Notes: a model not told the origin generated them from the sequence alone. Positions 26,370-36,218 are shown, numbered from the stretch's first letter. The stretch is 64,000 bases of DNA from Alteromonas sp. ALT199 (GCF_018619335.1 NZ_JAHHDX010000093.1:1-64000), one strand, 5' to 3'. Translations and numbers: made by a program.

Positions 26370-27356
26370 CTAGAATGGCATTGCCGTTTTTTGTCTTTTT
26401 GACCAAAGTTCCCTAGCTTGAGATAAGGCATCCGCCACATCACAATTATTAAGAAGTACTAAGTAGCTGCTAAGCGTGCTTAAAATAGCCTGTTCACCGT
26501 AAAGGCTATTCGCTTTACCCGCCCACACATCGAGCATATCGTCTACGTTCATATCTTTGTCTTTAAGCGCCCATTTGTCGGCAACCACCGGCATTATGAC
26601 TTCGTCAGTTTTACCATTACGGCTAATGAAAAGTTCGGTTTCTCGTTCTCCATTGACCTCGGGGTCGCCGCCATCGCCGCGAAAACAAAGGGCGTTTATC
26701 GACGGGTAATTTTCATTAACGCGACAATGCTTATGATCAAGATGCATGTGGTAAACCCCCTGCACACAGAACTCTGCGCCAGTGGGGTTCAATAACCTGG
26801 CTAGAGTGTTGGCACAAGAACGCAACCCAAACACGTCTCGCAGCTTAATAATGGTATCTAGGGACGGTAACAAATAAGATAAATCGAGATAGGTTACGCC
26901 TTTATCAGCCAGCTGTTGTTTTGCCTCGCCGATACTGCTGACTTCGGGAAGGCCCAGCTTGGGTAGTGCTATGCTCGCATACAGGCGTCCTGAGCCCGGC
27001 TCATGGGCACCGTGAAGCATAATTGAATAACCGTTTTTGGCCAGTACAGCTACCGCCAGTAAGTACCAAGGAAGCTGGCGACGTTTTCCTGCATAACACC
27101 CAATATCTAACGTCGGGGTAAGTGTCTTAACCTCTGGCTCAATAAGTTCTCGGCATGCATCAACAAAACCAATCACTTCTTCTGGCGTTTCTTCACGGGT
27201 ACGAAGTAACATAAGAAATGCGCCCCGTTGATCGCCGGTCACTTCATTGGCCAATACCATTTTCATGGCATGATAAGCTTCATCCCGGGTAAGGCTACGC
27301 CCCCCTTTTTGACCCTTACCAATAATCTTTATGTATTCGCTAAATGGTTGCTGCAT
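26370..27356 (-). CDS. ybiB: TrpD2-like glycosyltransferase-fold protein (YbiB family)
   Basis: 328 aa. The helical N-terminal domain (about 1-75) and the alpha/beta domain resemble anthranilate phosphoribosyltransferase (TrpD), but the phosphoribosyl-pyrophosphate glycine loop is altered (GHGAHEPGS-like LHGAHEPGSGR), as in YbiB/TrpD2 proteins, which bind nucleic acids and lack TrpD activity. It overlaps cobA by 17 nt and is last in the nirB-nirD-nasA-cobA operon. YbiB homologues recur beside nitrate genes in marine bacteria, but the role there is unknown. Confidence 0.85.
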   Translation of the reverse strand: MQQPFSEYIKIIGKGQKGGRSLTRDEAYHAMKMVLANEVTGDQRGAFLMLLRTREETPEEVIGFVDACRELIEPEVKTLTPTLDIGCYAGKRRQLPWYLLAVAVLAKNGYSIMLHGAHEPGSGRLYASIALPKLGLPEVSSIGEAKQQLADKGVTYLDLSYLLPSLDTIIKLRDVFGLRSCANTLARLLNPTGAEFCVQGVYHMHLDHKHCRVNENYPSINALCFRGDGGDPEVNGERETELFISRNGKTDEVIMPVVADKWALKDKDMNVDDMLDVWAGKANSLYGEQAILSTLSSYLVLLNNCDVADALSQARELWSKRQKTAMPF

Positions 27357-28317
27357 GCTCGGATGAATGTAGTAGAAGTGTATTTACCTGTTGACGTGAC
27401 TCTACCACCTTTCCAAATATAAGTAACGTAGGCCCAGTTAAATTTGCAGCCTTTACTTTGCCATGAATATTAGCAAGCTCACCAGTGATTACGCGCTGTT
27501 GAGACGATGTAGCATTTTCAATTACCGCTACCGGCCACGAACTTGGCACCTTGTGCTGTTCCAATCCTTTACAAAGTCCCTCAAGGCGGCTTAGCCCCAT
27601 ATAAACCACCATGGTCTGCTTTAATACATTCTGCGCCATTGGCGCCATTTCAGGCCATTGTTTTGCATCTTTAAAATGTGCGGTCACAAAACTCACCGAT
27701 TGGGCACAGCGCCTGTCGGTAAGAGGAATACCCGTATAGGCAGACACGCCCGATGCTGCAGTAATACCAGGAACAATAGCAAAAGGAATGTTAGCTTTTG
27801 TTAGCGCATCGGTTTCCTCGCAGGTTCTAGCAAATAAGGCTGGGTCACCACCTTTTAGTCGCACCACGGTGTGGCCCAAACTGGCAAGTTCAACCACCCG
27901 TTTGCAAATAGCGTCTTGGGTAAAACTATGCTTTTTGCAGCGCTTTCCTACGTATTCTTTCGCTACACTAGATGGAATAAGCGAAAGGATATCTTCGCTT
28001 ACAAGTGCGTCAAACAGTACCACGTCAGCTTGCTGTAAAAGGCGAAGCGCTTTTAAGGTAAGTAGCTCTGCATCGCCAGGGCCTGCGCCTACAATAAATA
28101 CTTGGCCCTGCTTTTGACGCCCATCACCAAGGTTTGCTGTTTTCAGCCACTTGTTTAAGTACGTATACTTAGCTAAAGATTTGAAATTGTCATTAGGCTT
28201 ACGAGTGGTCGAAGTTTTATTCGAAGTTGCATCGCGATAAAAAAGATTAGACAACGGTTTCTGCTGTTTGAATAAGGTGCGCAAAAACGGTAAAGACCAA
28301 CTAGAGGCAATTGACAT
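27340..28317 (-). CDS. cobA: Uroporphyrinogen-III C-methyltransferase (SUMT)
   Basis: 325 aa. The tetrapyrrole-methylase domain starts at about residue 72 with VFIVGAGPGDAELLTLKALR, followed by VLFDALVS, RLKGGDPALFAR and VPGITAASGVSAYTGIPLTDR, all SAM- or substrate-binding landmarks. It makes precorrin-2 for siroheme, the cofactor of NirB. The first 70 residues are a basic, low-complexity extension not found in typical SUMTs (about 250-280 aa). AGGAG is 9 nt upstream of the ATG, which supports that start. It lies 12 nt after nasA. Confidence 0.93.
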   Translation of the reverse strand: MSIASSWSLPFLRTLFKQQKPLSNLFYRDATSNKTSTTRKPNDNFKSLAKYTYLNKWLKTANLGDGRQKQGQVFIVGAGPGDAELLTLKALRLLQQADVVLFDALVSEDILSLIPSSVAKEYVGKRCKKHSFTQDAICKRVVELASLGHTVVRLKGGDPALFARTCEETDALTKANIPFAIVPGITAASGVSAYTGIPLTDRRCAQSVSFVTAHFKDAKQWPEMAPMAQNVLKQTMVVYMGLSRLEGLCKGLEQHKVPSSWPVAVIENATSSQQRVITGELANIHGKVKAANLTGPTLLIFGKVVESRQQVNTLLLHSSEHAATI

Positions 28318-28329
28318 AATTTAACGCTC

Positions 28330-31239
28330 CTAAACAGATTGGGTTTCTATAACTAAATGCTTGTCTATAAGCTCAGACAAGGCAGGCTTGCAAGAACCAC
28401 AGTTAGTGCCGCATTTTAACTGCTTACCAAGTTCGCTTACCGATGAGCAGCCTTTGGTGATGGTGTCTGTAATCGTCTTTTCACGTACTTCAAAACAGCT
28501 ACAAACCACATCGCCATTTAAAAATGCTTCATCCACTTGGCCTCGTAATAAATTGCGTTGTGACTCAATAGAAATCGCAGTATTTAAAAGACTGGCAAGC
28601 CACGCATTCGGTACTGACCAAGTGCTTTTTGCAAGTGGCGCTGCCTGCGCTGTTGTATGTGTCGTTGCAGGTGCTTTTTCCGGCTCATCACCTAGGAATG
28701 CTGCAAAGCATAATTTGTCATCAACAAGCGCAAGGCAAACTGAGTAGCTGTGATGATGTAACTGTAATAGCACCGCGTTTTGCGGTAACCGTGGTATCAA
28801 GGTTTGAGTGAATTCACGACGGCCTTTGTTCGAAGCAACGTTCAATACTGATAGTGCTTCTTCAGAACTACTTTCTTTTGATGTAGCGCCTTCGGCCTCA
28901 AGCGGTGTTTTATTCCAGTAATCGCACGCTTTCTTTAGCGCTTCTTGATTGTCGATGCTGGGATTATCAAGGCTTGTTTTAGAATCGTGTGACGACTGTA
29001 TTTTTGATGATAAAAAGAGTTTTCCATACGTAGCGTAACGTACAGGCGCAATAGCCACTGCGGCGTGTTTTAGTTCGGGCTGTCCTGAAATTGGGTCTAC
29101 CGCGCTAGCGTAAAGTGCGCCTAGCTTACTGTGAGAACCCCATTGCGCCGACCAGTGTATAGGTATAAACACTTCTTTTTTGCGCATGTCCGCATCTGTT
29201 TTTACCGGATAGATAACTGGAGCGTCTTTGCACACCGTGCTTGTCAGAGAAATGAGGTCATTATTTTTTAAACCCAACTCAGCAGCATCTTTAGGGTTTA
29301 TGTAGACAGAGGCGCTCGGCATATGGGCAAGTAACTTTGCGGCTTTACCCGTGCGCGTCATGGTATGCCATTGGTCTCTTGCTCGACCACTGTTAACCAC
29401 GAAAGGGTAAGCGTCTGACGTAACCTGCAATGGGGCTTTATAGGTTACGGGAATGAGTTTAGCCTTACCGCTAGGCGTAGAAAACTGCTTATCTTCAAAA
29501 GGGCGCTTGCTAATAAGGTTAGGCTTAGTGTTTGCTTTGAAGTTGGTACCGGATAAGGGCGTATTCAAAGCTGCGTTCTGAAAAGGCCACTGAATAGGTG
29601 ATAGCCCATTGTACTGAGCCTCATTTAGCCTTTGCAAAGGCGATAGGTCTAACTGGCGCTTACCATTATTGTGATAGCCAGTTAAGCCAGCGTATTCGCA
29701 GAATATTTGCGACGGATGAGTAAAGCTAAATGCTTCGCCAAAATCCATTTTAGCCGCCACGTCGCACATAATTTGCCAGTCGTGTTTTGCATTACCTGGT
29801 GGAGGCAATATACCGCGCTGACGAGAAATACGGCGCTCTGAGTTCGTCACTGTGCCGTCTTTTTCCGACCAGCCGGTTGCAGGGAGGGCTATGTGGGCGT
29901 AGTTAAGCGTATCATTCGATTCGACAATATCAGACACTACGACCATCTCGCACTTTGCAAGTGCGCGCTCAACTTGGCCACGATTGGGCATACTGACAAC
30001 AGGGTTAGTCCCCATTATCCAAACGAACTTAACCTTGCCACTTTCTATTGCGTTAAAGAGTTCTACAGCTTTAAGACCCTGCCCTTTGGGCATAACGGGT
30101 GCATCCCAGTAGGTTTTTACTGATTCGATATGTTCAGGGTTGTCTAAATCCATGTGGGCCGCTAGCATGTTAGCTAGCCCACCTACTTCACGCCCTCCCA
30201 TGGCATTGGGCTGACCTGTGATGGAAAATGGACCACAACCGTCTTTGGCAATTAAGTCTGTAGCCAGGTGACAGTTAATGATGGCTTGGGCTTTATCTAC
30301 ACCAGCTGAAGACTGATTAACGCCCATAGAATAAAAAGTAATTGCACTAGACGCTTTACAGAATGCGTCGAAAAAAGCCTTAACCTTGCTTAATTCTATA
30401 CCGCATACGCCAGCCACGTCATCCAGTGTTAAGGTACTTGCACTTTCAAGCGCTTCATCAAGCCCCTCGGCATAAGTTTCGACGGTGTTTCTATCTATTC
30501 TACCTTGCGCGTCTGCATAGCTAAGTAAGCCGTTAAACAGAGCAACATCGCTACCTGGTTTTATAGGAAGGTGTAAGTCGGCTATCGTACAGGTTTCAGT
30601 TTTGCGAGGGTCGACAACGATGACCTTCATATTTGGGTTCTTCAGCTTTGCTCGCTGAATGCGTTGAAAAAGTACTGGATGGGCCCACGCCGCATTACTT
30701 CCGGTGATCACTAATAAATCTGTACACTCTAAGTCGGTGTAATCGCAAGGCACCACGTCTTCACCAAAGGCGCGCTTGTAAGCAGCTACGGCTGATGACA
30801 TGCAAAGTCGAGAGTTGGTATCTATATTGGCACTGCCGATATAACCTTTCATAAGTTTATTGGCAATATAGTAATCTTCGGTGAGAAGCTGGCCTGATAC
30901 ATAAAAAGCAACGGCATCCGCGCCATACTGCGCAATGGTAGATGTGATCTTATCCGCAATCACATCGGTGGCCGTGTCCCAATCCACCGATTGACCTGCT
31001 ATGGTTGGGTGAAGCAAACGTCCATTTAGGTCATTTGTTTCAAGCAGGTTTGTTCCTTTAACACACAATCTTCCATAATTGGCGGGATGCTCTGGCGTGC
31101 CTTTAACAGTGTCCAGGGTTACGGCACGCTTGCTTACGTTGCAACTGATATCTACACCACACCCTACGCCGCAGTATGGGCATGTTGTTTGTCTTAATTG
31201 TTCAGACATCATGTCGGGTTGTTGTGTAGCCATATTCAT
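28330..31239 (-). CDS. nasA: Assimilatory nitrate reductase, catalytic subunit
   Basis: 969 aa molybdopterin oxidoreductase. The N-terminal [4Fe-4S] motif is CPYCGVGCGVDISC...LCVKG (about residues 20-60), then molybdopterin domains with TGSNAAWAHPVLF and PNAMGGREVGGLANML, and a dinucleotide-binding domain (about 640-760). The C-terminal 60 residues form a BFD-like [2Fe-2S] domain: CSCF...CGTNCGSC. This matches NasA/NasC-type cytosolic enzymes, with no Tat signal. AAAGG lies 7 nt before the ATG. It reduces nitrate to nitrite for NirBD. The electron donor subunit (NasB-like) is not seen in the window. Confidence 0.95.
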   Translation of the reverse strand: MNMATQQPDMMSEQLRQTTCPYCGVGCGVDISCNVSKRAVTLDTVKGTPEHPANYGRLCVKGTNLLETNDLNGRLLHPTIAGQSVDWDTATDVIADKITSTIAQYGADAVAFYVSGQLLTEDYYIANKLMKGYIGSANIDTNSRLCMSSAVAAYKRAFGEDVVPCDYTDLECTDLLVITGSNAAWAHPVLFQRIQRAKLKNPNMKVIVVDPRKTETCTIADLHLPIKPGSDVALFNGLLSYADAQGRIDRNTVETYAEGLDEALESASTLTLDDVAGVCGIELSKVKAFFDAFCKASSAITFYSMGVNQSSAGVDKAQAIINCHLATDLIAKDGCGPFSITGQPNAMGGREVGGLANMLAAHMDLDNPEHIESVKTYWDAPVMPKGQGLKAVELFNAIESGKVKFVWIMGTNPVVSMPNRGQVERALAKCEMVVVSDIVESNDTLNYAHIALPATGWSEKDGTVTNSERRISRQRGILPPPGNAKHDWQIMCDVAAKMDFGEAFSFTHPSQIFCEYAGLTGYHNNGKRQLDLSPLQRLNEAQYNGLSPIQWPFQNAALNTPLSGTNFKANTKPNLISKRPFEDKQFSTPSGKAKLIPVTYKAPLQVTSDAYPFVVNSGRARDQWHTMTRTGKAAKLLAHMPSASVYINPKDAAELGLKNNDLISLTSTVCKDAPVIYPVKTDADMRKKEVFIPIHWSAQWGSHSKLGALYASAVDPISGQPELKHAAVAIAPVRYATYGKLFLSSKIQSSHDSKTSLDNPSIDNQEALKKACDYWNKTPLEAEGATSKESSSEEALSVLNVASNKGRREFTQTLIPRLPQNAVLLQLHHHSYSVCLALVDDKLCFAAFLGDEPEKAPATTHTTAQAAPLAKSTWSVPNAWLASLLNTAISIESQRNLLRGQVDEAFLNGDVVCSCFEVREKTITDTITKGCSSVSELGKQLKCGTNCGSCKPALSELIDKHLVIETQSV

Positions 31240-31328
31240 TTCATTACCTTTTTCGAGTTCGCAGTAATTGAATGCGTTTTTGCAAGAAGGCTCTATTCAT
31301 GTGGGGCATTCAAATAGGGTCTGCTTGC

Positions 31329-31697
31329 TTAAACGCCTACAAATACCTTCTCGCCCTCTACCTTCACAGGGTAAGCCGTGACGAATACATCATCGTGCTC
31401 TTTACACAGCCCTGTTTCTAAAAAGTAATGCTCTTTGTACAAAGGCGAAGCGACAACGGGTGCACCGCCTATCGACCCCAAAAGCCCGCGATAGAGCACG
31501 TTTGCTTTACCAATAGGGTCGTAATTACTAATGGCAAAAACCCGGGGTTCGCCCTTTATTTTCAAGCAGAAAATGGCCACTTGCTGTGAGTCAACAAGGG
31601 CGCAAACGCCACTGTTTGTTACCAAGTCGCTCGTCTCACAAACCAAGTGCCACTGCACTGCCTGTTCTGACGCTATTACGTTTTGCGCAGCTGTCAT
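31329..31697 (-). CDS. nirD: Nitrite reductase small subunit NirD
   Basis: 122 aa Rieske-fold small subunit of the NADH-dependent siroheme nitrite reductase. The Rieske Cys/His cluster ligands are absent, as in E. coli NirD. Recognisable segments are HLVCETSDL, VFAISNYDPIGKANVLYRGLLGSIGG and VASPLYKEHYFLETGLC. AGGAG lies 9 nt before the ATG. It is placed between nirB and nasA in the operon. Its partner NirB is frameshifted in this sequence. Confidence 0.94.
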   Translation of the reverse strand: MTAAQNVIASEQAVQWHLVCETSDLVTNSGVCALVDSQQVAIFCLKIKGEPRVFAISNYDPIGKANVLYRGLLGSIGGAPVVASPLYKEHYFLETGLCKEHDDVFVTAYPVKVEGEKVFVGV

Positions 31698-31727
31698 AAT
31701 TTGATTCTCCTAACAAGATTGATAAGC

Positions 31728-31784
31728 CAGTGGCTACACCATTAATTCAGTGGCTACACCATTAAACCTATGGGCTACACCATA
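31728..31784. repeat. Short tandem duplications after the nirB stop
   Basis: An 18-bp unit CAGTGGCTACACCATTAA occurs at 31728-31745 and 31748-31765, and its core GGCTACACCAT recurs at 31773-31783, where it encodes the last codons and stop of nirB (ATG GTG TAG CC on the minus strand). The gene's 3' end has therefore been copied twice downstream. Confidence 0.85.
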
Positions 31785-32746
31785 GAGACGGGAATAAACT
31801 GATCTTTCCCCGCTACTTTTTCAGCTTCCGTGGCTGGGCGAACCTGTCCGCGCTCTGAAACAAACTGAATATTGGTGTCGCTGGCACTACTGTTTACAAA
31901 TTGACGGAAACGCTTGCGAGATTCAGGATCTTCAATAGTGGTTTTCCATTCGCACTGATAAGCATCAACCACATCATCCATCTGCGCTTCTAGCTCTTCA
32001 TTAATGCCAAGTGCATCGTTGATCACAACATCTTGCAGGTAAGCTAACCCACCTTCTAAGTTGTCCATCCACACTGATGTGCGCTGTAAGCGGTCGGCCG
32101 TTTTCACATAAAACATCAGTACGCGGTCGATGTATTTAATAAGCGTTTCGGTGTCTAGGTCGGTAGCAAACAAGTCTGCATGTCGTGGCTTCATACCGCC
32201 ATTTCCGCACACATACAGGTTCCAACCTTGCTCGGTAGCGATAACACCAATGTCTTTGCTTTGTGCCTCTGCACACTCGCGGGTACAGCCTGATACGGCA
32301 AATTTGATTTTATGCGGCGCACGTAGGCCTTTGTATCGGTTTTCTAAATCAATAGCCGTGCCCACCGAGTCCTGCACACCGTAGCGACACCATGTACTTC
32401 CCACACAGGATTTCACAGTACGTAGCGCTTTCGCATACGCGTGACCGGTTTCAAACCCACCGGCTACTAACTTTTCCCAGATGTCAGGCAAGTGCTCTAC
32501 GCGCGCGCCAAATAAATCGATGCGCTGCCCACCGGTGATTTTGGTGTAAAGGCTATATTCTTTAGCCACTTCCCCTAACAAAATGAGCTTCTCGGGCGTA
32601 ATTTCTCCGCCAGGAACGCGAGGCACTACAGAATAGGTACCGTCTTTTTGCATGTTGCCAAGATAGATGTCGTTGGTGTCTTGTAAGGGTAGGTGTGAAG
32701 CTTTTAGGATGTAGTCGTTGTAGACTGATGCCAGAATAGAACCCAC
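31775..32746 (-). pseudogene. nirB: nirB, C-terminal (siroheme) part after a frameshift
   Basis: 323 residues readable from an internal GTG. This is the second half of the NADH nitrite reductase large subunit: LYTKITGGQRIDLFG, then the [4Fe-4S]/siroheme cysteines in CVGSTWCRYG and SGCTRECAEAQ, and VCGNGGMKPRHADL. In intact NirB this follows directly on GLGCEI-C-KPAVGSILAS. Here one base is missing near 32757-32760 (minus-strand GAAATTGTAAG where GAAATTTGTAAG would keep frame). Restoring it gives one 849-aa protein, against 847 in E. coli. As written, no ribosome binding site supports independent translation. Confidence 0.85.
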
Positions 32747-34323
32747 AGCAGGCTTACAATTTCACAACCTAAACCTTCACCATGCTGTTCAAGTAGCTCG
32801 TCGAAGGTGCGAATGCCGTTAACTTTAACAATGTGAAACAGCTCTTGTCGGGTGTAATTGAAGTGCTCACATATGGCTTTTGATACTTCCACACCGCGCT
32901 TTTCAAGCTCGCTGTCTACCACATTTTTAAGCAGGGCGGCACAACCCCCACAACCAGTACTGGCTTTAGTTTCACCTTTTACGTCGCCAACGCTGCAACA
33001 GCCACCTTCAATAGCTGAAATAATGTCCCCCTTTGTCACGTTTAGGCACGAGCATATGGACGCGGTGTCTGGCAGTGCATCGGCACCTAGCGCGGGTGCT
33101 GCATCGGAGGATGGAAGAATAAGGCTTTCTGGGTGTTCAGGTAATTCGATATTGTTAAGCGCATACTGTAAAAGCGTGTCGTAATCACTCGTATCGCCAA
33201 CAAGTACAGCACCAAGCACGTACTTTTGCTCGCTATCTACCACCAGCTTTTTATACACGCCTTCAGGCTGATTCAAGTAGGTGTAGCTAAGGGCACCTTC
33301 TGTACGTTCGTGCGCATCACCAATTGAGCCCACTTCTACGCCCATTAGCTTCAGTTTGGTACTCATATCTGCGCCAACGAACTCGGCATCGCCACCTTTT
33401 ATATGACTTACTGCCGTGCGCGCCATGGTATAACCAGGTGCAACCAAGCCAAAAATTTTGTTATCCCACAGCGCACATTCGCCCACTGCGTAAATATTAG
33501 GGTCAGAGGTCACGCAGTGGTTATCAATGACAATACCGCCGCGCTCGCCTAATGTTAATGCTGACTTTCTACCAAGCTGATCTGACGGACGAATTCCGGC
33601 AGAAAATAAAATCATGTCGGTTTCTAGCGCGGTTCCGTCAGCAAACACCATTTTATAGCGGCAGGTATCACCAGCTTCGATAGTTTGGGTTGCCTTTTGG
33701 GTATGAACGGTTACGCCTAAATCTTCAATTTTGTCTTTGAGCACGGTGCCACCGGCTTGATCTAGCTGCACTGCCATAAGCTGCGGGGCGAACTCAACCA
33801 CATGGGTGTCTAGACCTGCTTGCTTCAGAGCATTCGCAGCTTCTAAACCTAGAAGACCACCACCAACAACTACACCAACTTTGCTCACCGCTGCTGACGC
33901 TTCAATAGCGAGCAGGTCGTCTATAGTGCGGTACACTAGGCAATGCTCTTGATCGTTACCTGGAATGGGGGGCACGAAAGGATAAGAACCGGTGGCAAGA
34001 ACCAGCTTGTCGTAGTTGAACACCTGCCCTTCTGACGTTGTGACTTTATTATTGTCACGGTCAATATCAGTAACTAAGGCATTGGTAACAACATTTATGC
34101 CCCACTCGGCATACTGAGCGGGTGTAGTAAGCGCTAAGTCGTCAGCACTCGCACCACTAAAAAAAGATGACAAATAAACGCGGTCGTACGCGAGGCGAGA
34201 TTCGCCGCATAAAACGGTTATTTCTACATTGGCATCGCTTTGATGAAGCTGCTCAACAAAATGGTGCCCCACCATGCCGTTGCCTACGACGACAATTTGC
34301 GTTTTTGAGTCCAATGAAGTCAT
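32704..34323 (-). pseudogene. nirB: nirB, N-terminal (flavin and BFD) part before a frameshift
   Basis: 539 residues; the last 14 or so are out of frame (VSLLWVLFWH... replaces CKPAVGSILA...). It has an FAD/NAD(P)H oxidoreductase fold with VVVGNGMVGHHFVEQL (about 12-27), a second glycine motif VVVGGGLLGLEAA (about 152) and YAVGECALW (about 285), then a BFD-like [2Fe-2S] domain CSCLNVTKGDI...CCSVGDVK...CGGCAALL (about 420-465). The start is ATG 34323 with AAGGGGA 6 nt upstream; the longer frame's TTG falls in the leader. The part is well conserved, which suggests a recent mutation or a sequencing error. Confidence 0.85.
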
Positions 34324-34345
34324 GGTATTCCCCTTTTTTCGGGAC

Positions 34346-34381
34346 AAAAAAAAGCCCGCTTCAACTTTCGTTGATGCGGGC
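34346..34381 (-). terminator. Leader terminator (attenuator) of nirB
   Basis: On the minus strand GCCCGC-A-TCAAC-GAAA-GTTGA-A-GCGGGC followed by eight T residues. It lies 22 nt before the nirB start codon, downstream of the promoter, and its 5' GCC is shared with the ANTAR hairpin. Confidence 0.9.
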
Positions 34382-34390
34382 TTCGTTGCC
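34379..34390 (-). promoter_or_regulatory. ANTAR-target hairpin (P2-like) in nirB leader
   Basis: GGC-AACGAA-GCC, the same 12 bases as in the nrtA leader, with hexaloop A1 and G4. It overlaps the attenuator's 5' arm, so binding of an ANTAR protein would prevent termination. Immediately upstream is an imperfect hairpin (about 34396-34434) that could be P1. Confidence 0.75.
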
Positions 34391-34516
34391 TATTTTGCTA
34401 GTACTGACGCTAAAGTTCAGCAGAATCTAGCTAACACATTTTACGGAGTGTTATAAATCACACAATTTTTCAGCGATTGACACAAATCACTAAAACACAC
34501 TTTACGCTTATAGCTA

Positions 34517-34532
34517 TCCAAGTTCAGTGCCA
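34517..34532 (-). promoter_or_regulatory. Sigma-54-like promoter of nirB operon
   Basis: Minus-strand TGGCACTGAACTTGGA has a perfect -24 half (TGGCAC) and TTGG in place of TTGC at -12. The start would be near 34505, with a leader of about 180 nt. Confidence 0.55.
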
Positions 34533-34595
34533 AATTCGTAATACATTGTTTTTATTAAATTTACCGTAAAATAAGCATTATACAGACTTCACAAC

Positions 34596-34633
34596 TGCAC
34601 CAAACAAACGCAAAACTGTGTTTACTTGGTGCA
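34596..34633. promoter_or_regulatory. Two NtrC-like sites upstream of nirB
   Basis: 34596-34612 has a perfect left half TGCACC and GCA at its end. 34617-34633 has a perfect right half TGGTGCA. Centres are 21 bp apart (two helical turns), 64-101 bp upstream of the -24 element. Confidence 0.55.
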
Positions 34634-34652
34634 TTAAGTGCTATCGAATAAC

Positions 34653-36218
34653 TTAGGCGAGTTTATCCGTCGCTACGCGGTAGCGAGGGTCTTCTACTAC
34701 GTTAATTTCAACAAATTTGTCGGCCTTGCGAAGCAGTGAGCGACACTCATCGCTGATATGACGAATGTGTAGCTTCTTACCTTGCTCTTCATATTTATCG
34801 GCAAGGGTATCTAGTGCGTCGATACCTGATGAATCCCAAATACGAGAGTCTTTAAAATCGATAACGACATCTTGTGGGTCGTTAGCGATATCAAACAAGT
34901 CTTTGAAATGCGATACCGAGCCAAAGAAAAGCGGGCCATCTAGTTCATAGACTTTCCAGCCGTCATTATCAATGTGCGACTTAGTTTCGATATGACGAGC
35001 GTGTTTCCATGCAAATACAAGGGCAGAAACGATAACACCCACAACCACCGCAATAGCAAGGTCAGCAATAACGGTAACGCCTGTCACTAGAAATAGTACA
35101 AAGGCATCTTCTTTGTTTACGCCGCGAATAATTCTGAATGAGGCCCACTCGAAGGTAGCGATTACCACTACGAACATTACGCCAACAAGAGCAGCTAGCG
35201 GGATCATTTCAATAAGCGGTGCAGCAAATAGAATGAAACCTAGTAATACAAGCGCGGCTGTAATACCAGATAAGCGCCCACGACCGCCAGAATTAATGTT
35301 GATCATGCTTTGACCAATCATGGCACAACCGCCCATACCACCAAAGAAACCGTTAACGGTATTTGCAACGCCCTGGCCAACACACTCTTTGTTACCGCGC
35401 CCTCGGGTATCGGTCATTTCGTCAATTAATGAAAGCGTAAGTAGCGATTCAATAAGACCCACCAAGCAAAGAATCACTGAGGTTGGTAGTACTATCATGA
35501 AAGTTTCCCACGTGAACGGCACCATAGGAATAGCAAAGCTAGGAAGTTCACCCGCTAGGGTTGCGGTGTCACGCTGGTCAGCCGGTAGCAGGTCACGAAC
35601 AAAGTCGATTACCGTACGTGCTTCTAAGTCGAGGCCGTGTACTAATGCTGTTACCGTAACAATCGCTACTAGCGAGGCTGGAACAGCTTTGGTTAGCTTA
35701 GGTAACAAATAGATAATGGCCATGGTTAACGCCACGAGCGCAAGCATCCAGTATAGCAGCGTACCTTCCATCCACTGTAGTTCTCCAGCAGCGTTAGTAA
35801 CTTTGAACTGGCCTAGCTGAGCTAAGAAAATAACGATCGCAAGACCGTTTACAAAGCCAAGCATTACCGGATACGGCACCAAGCGAATAAACTTACCGAG
35901 CTTGAATATACCGCACATTATTTGCAGTAAACCGGCTAAAATAACCGCGGCGAATAGATATTGCACACCGTGTTGGGCAACCAGTGCCACCATTACAACG
36001 GCCATGGCGCCGGTAGCACCAGAAATCATTCCAGGGCGACCGCCAATAGCAGAAGTGATTAAGCCCATCATAAATGCCGCATAAAGACCAATCATTGGTT
36101 CTACGCCGGCCACAAATGCAAATGCAACGGCTTCAGGAACCAGGGCAAGTGCCACTGTAATGCCTGATAGCACGTCGTTCTTAACGTTGCTGTCTTTACT
36201 GGTAATTAAATCGAACAT
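34653..36218 (-). CDS. SulP family anion transporter with STAS domain
   Basis: 521 aa. Ten or more hydrophobic segments fill about residues 15-400, beginning with the SulP signature region [23 protein letters not shown]. The cytosolic STAS domain occupies about 420-500 ([23 protein letters not shown]). SulP proteins carry sulfate, bicarbonate or other anions; bacterial members of this length with this N-terminus include BicA-like bicarbonate and nitrate/sulfate carriers, so the ion is undetermined. Its position between nirB and nasR suggests, but does not prove, a link to nitrate. GAGAGA precedes the ATG at short spacing. Confidence 0.9.
   Translation of the reverse strand: MFDLITSKDSNVKNDVLSGITVALALVPEAVAFAFVAGVEPMIGLYAAFMMGLITSAIGGRPGMISGATGAMAVVMVALVAQHGVQYLFAAVILAGLLQIMCGIFKLGKFIRLVPYPVMLGFVNGLAIVIFLAQLGQFKVTNAAGELQWMEGTLLYWMLALVALTMAIIYLLPKLTKAVPASLVAIVTVTALVHGLDLEARTVIDFVRDLLPADQRDTATLAGELPSFAIPMVPFTWETFMIVLPTSVILCLVGLIESLLTLSLIDEMTDTRGRGNKECVGQGVANTVNGFFGGMGGCAMIGQSMININSGGRGRLSGITAALVLLGFILFAAPLIEMIPLAALVGVMFVVVIATFEWASFRIIRGVNKEDAFVLFLVTGVTVIADLAIAVVVGVIVSALVFAWKHARHIETKSHIDNDGWKVYELDGPLFFGSVSHFKDLFDIANDPQDVVIDFKDSRIWDSSGIDALDTLADKYEEQGKKLHIRHISDECRSLLRKADKFVEINVVEDPRYRVATDKLA

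Larger units (their letters stand above)
34324..34652. other. 329-bp control region of the nirB-nirD-nasA operon
   Basis: No gene. It holds the leader terminator, the ANTAR hairpin, further leader hairpins (arms GCTAG/CTAGC), a sigma-54-like promoter and two NtrC-like sites, listed separately. The SulP gene stop is at the far edge, so the NtrC sites lie only 20-57 bp from its end. Confidence 0.7.

Noticed and set aside
34477-34490. FNR-like sequence TTGACACAAATCAC in the nirB leader
   Set aside because: Two mismatches at conserved positions, and it lies downstream of the sigma-54-like promoter where an FNR activator would not work.
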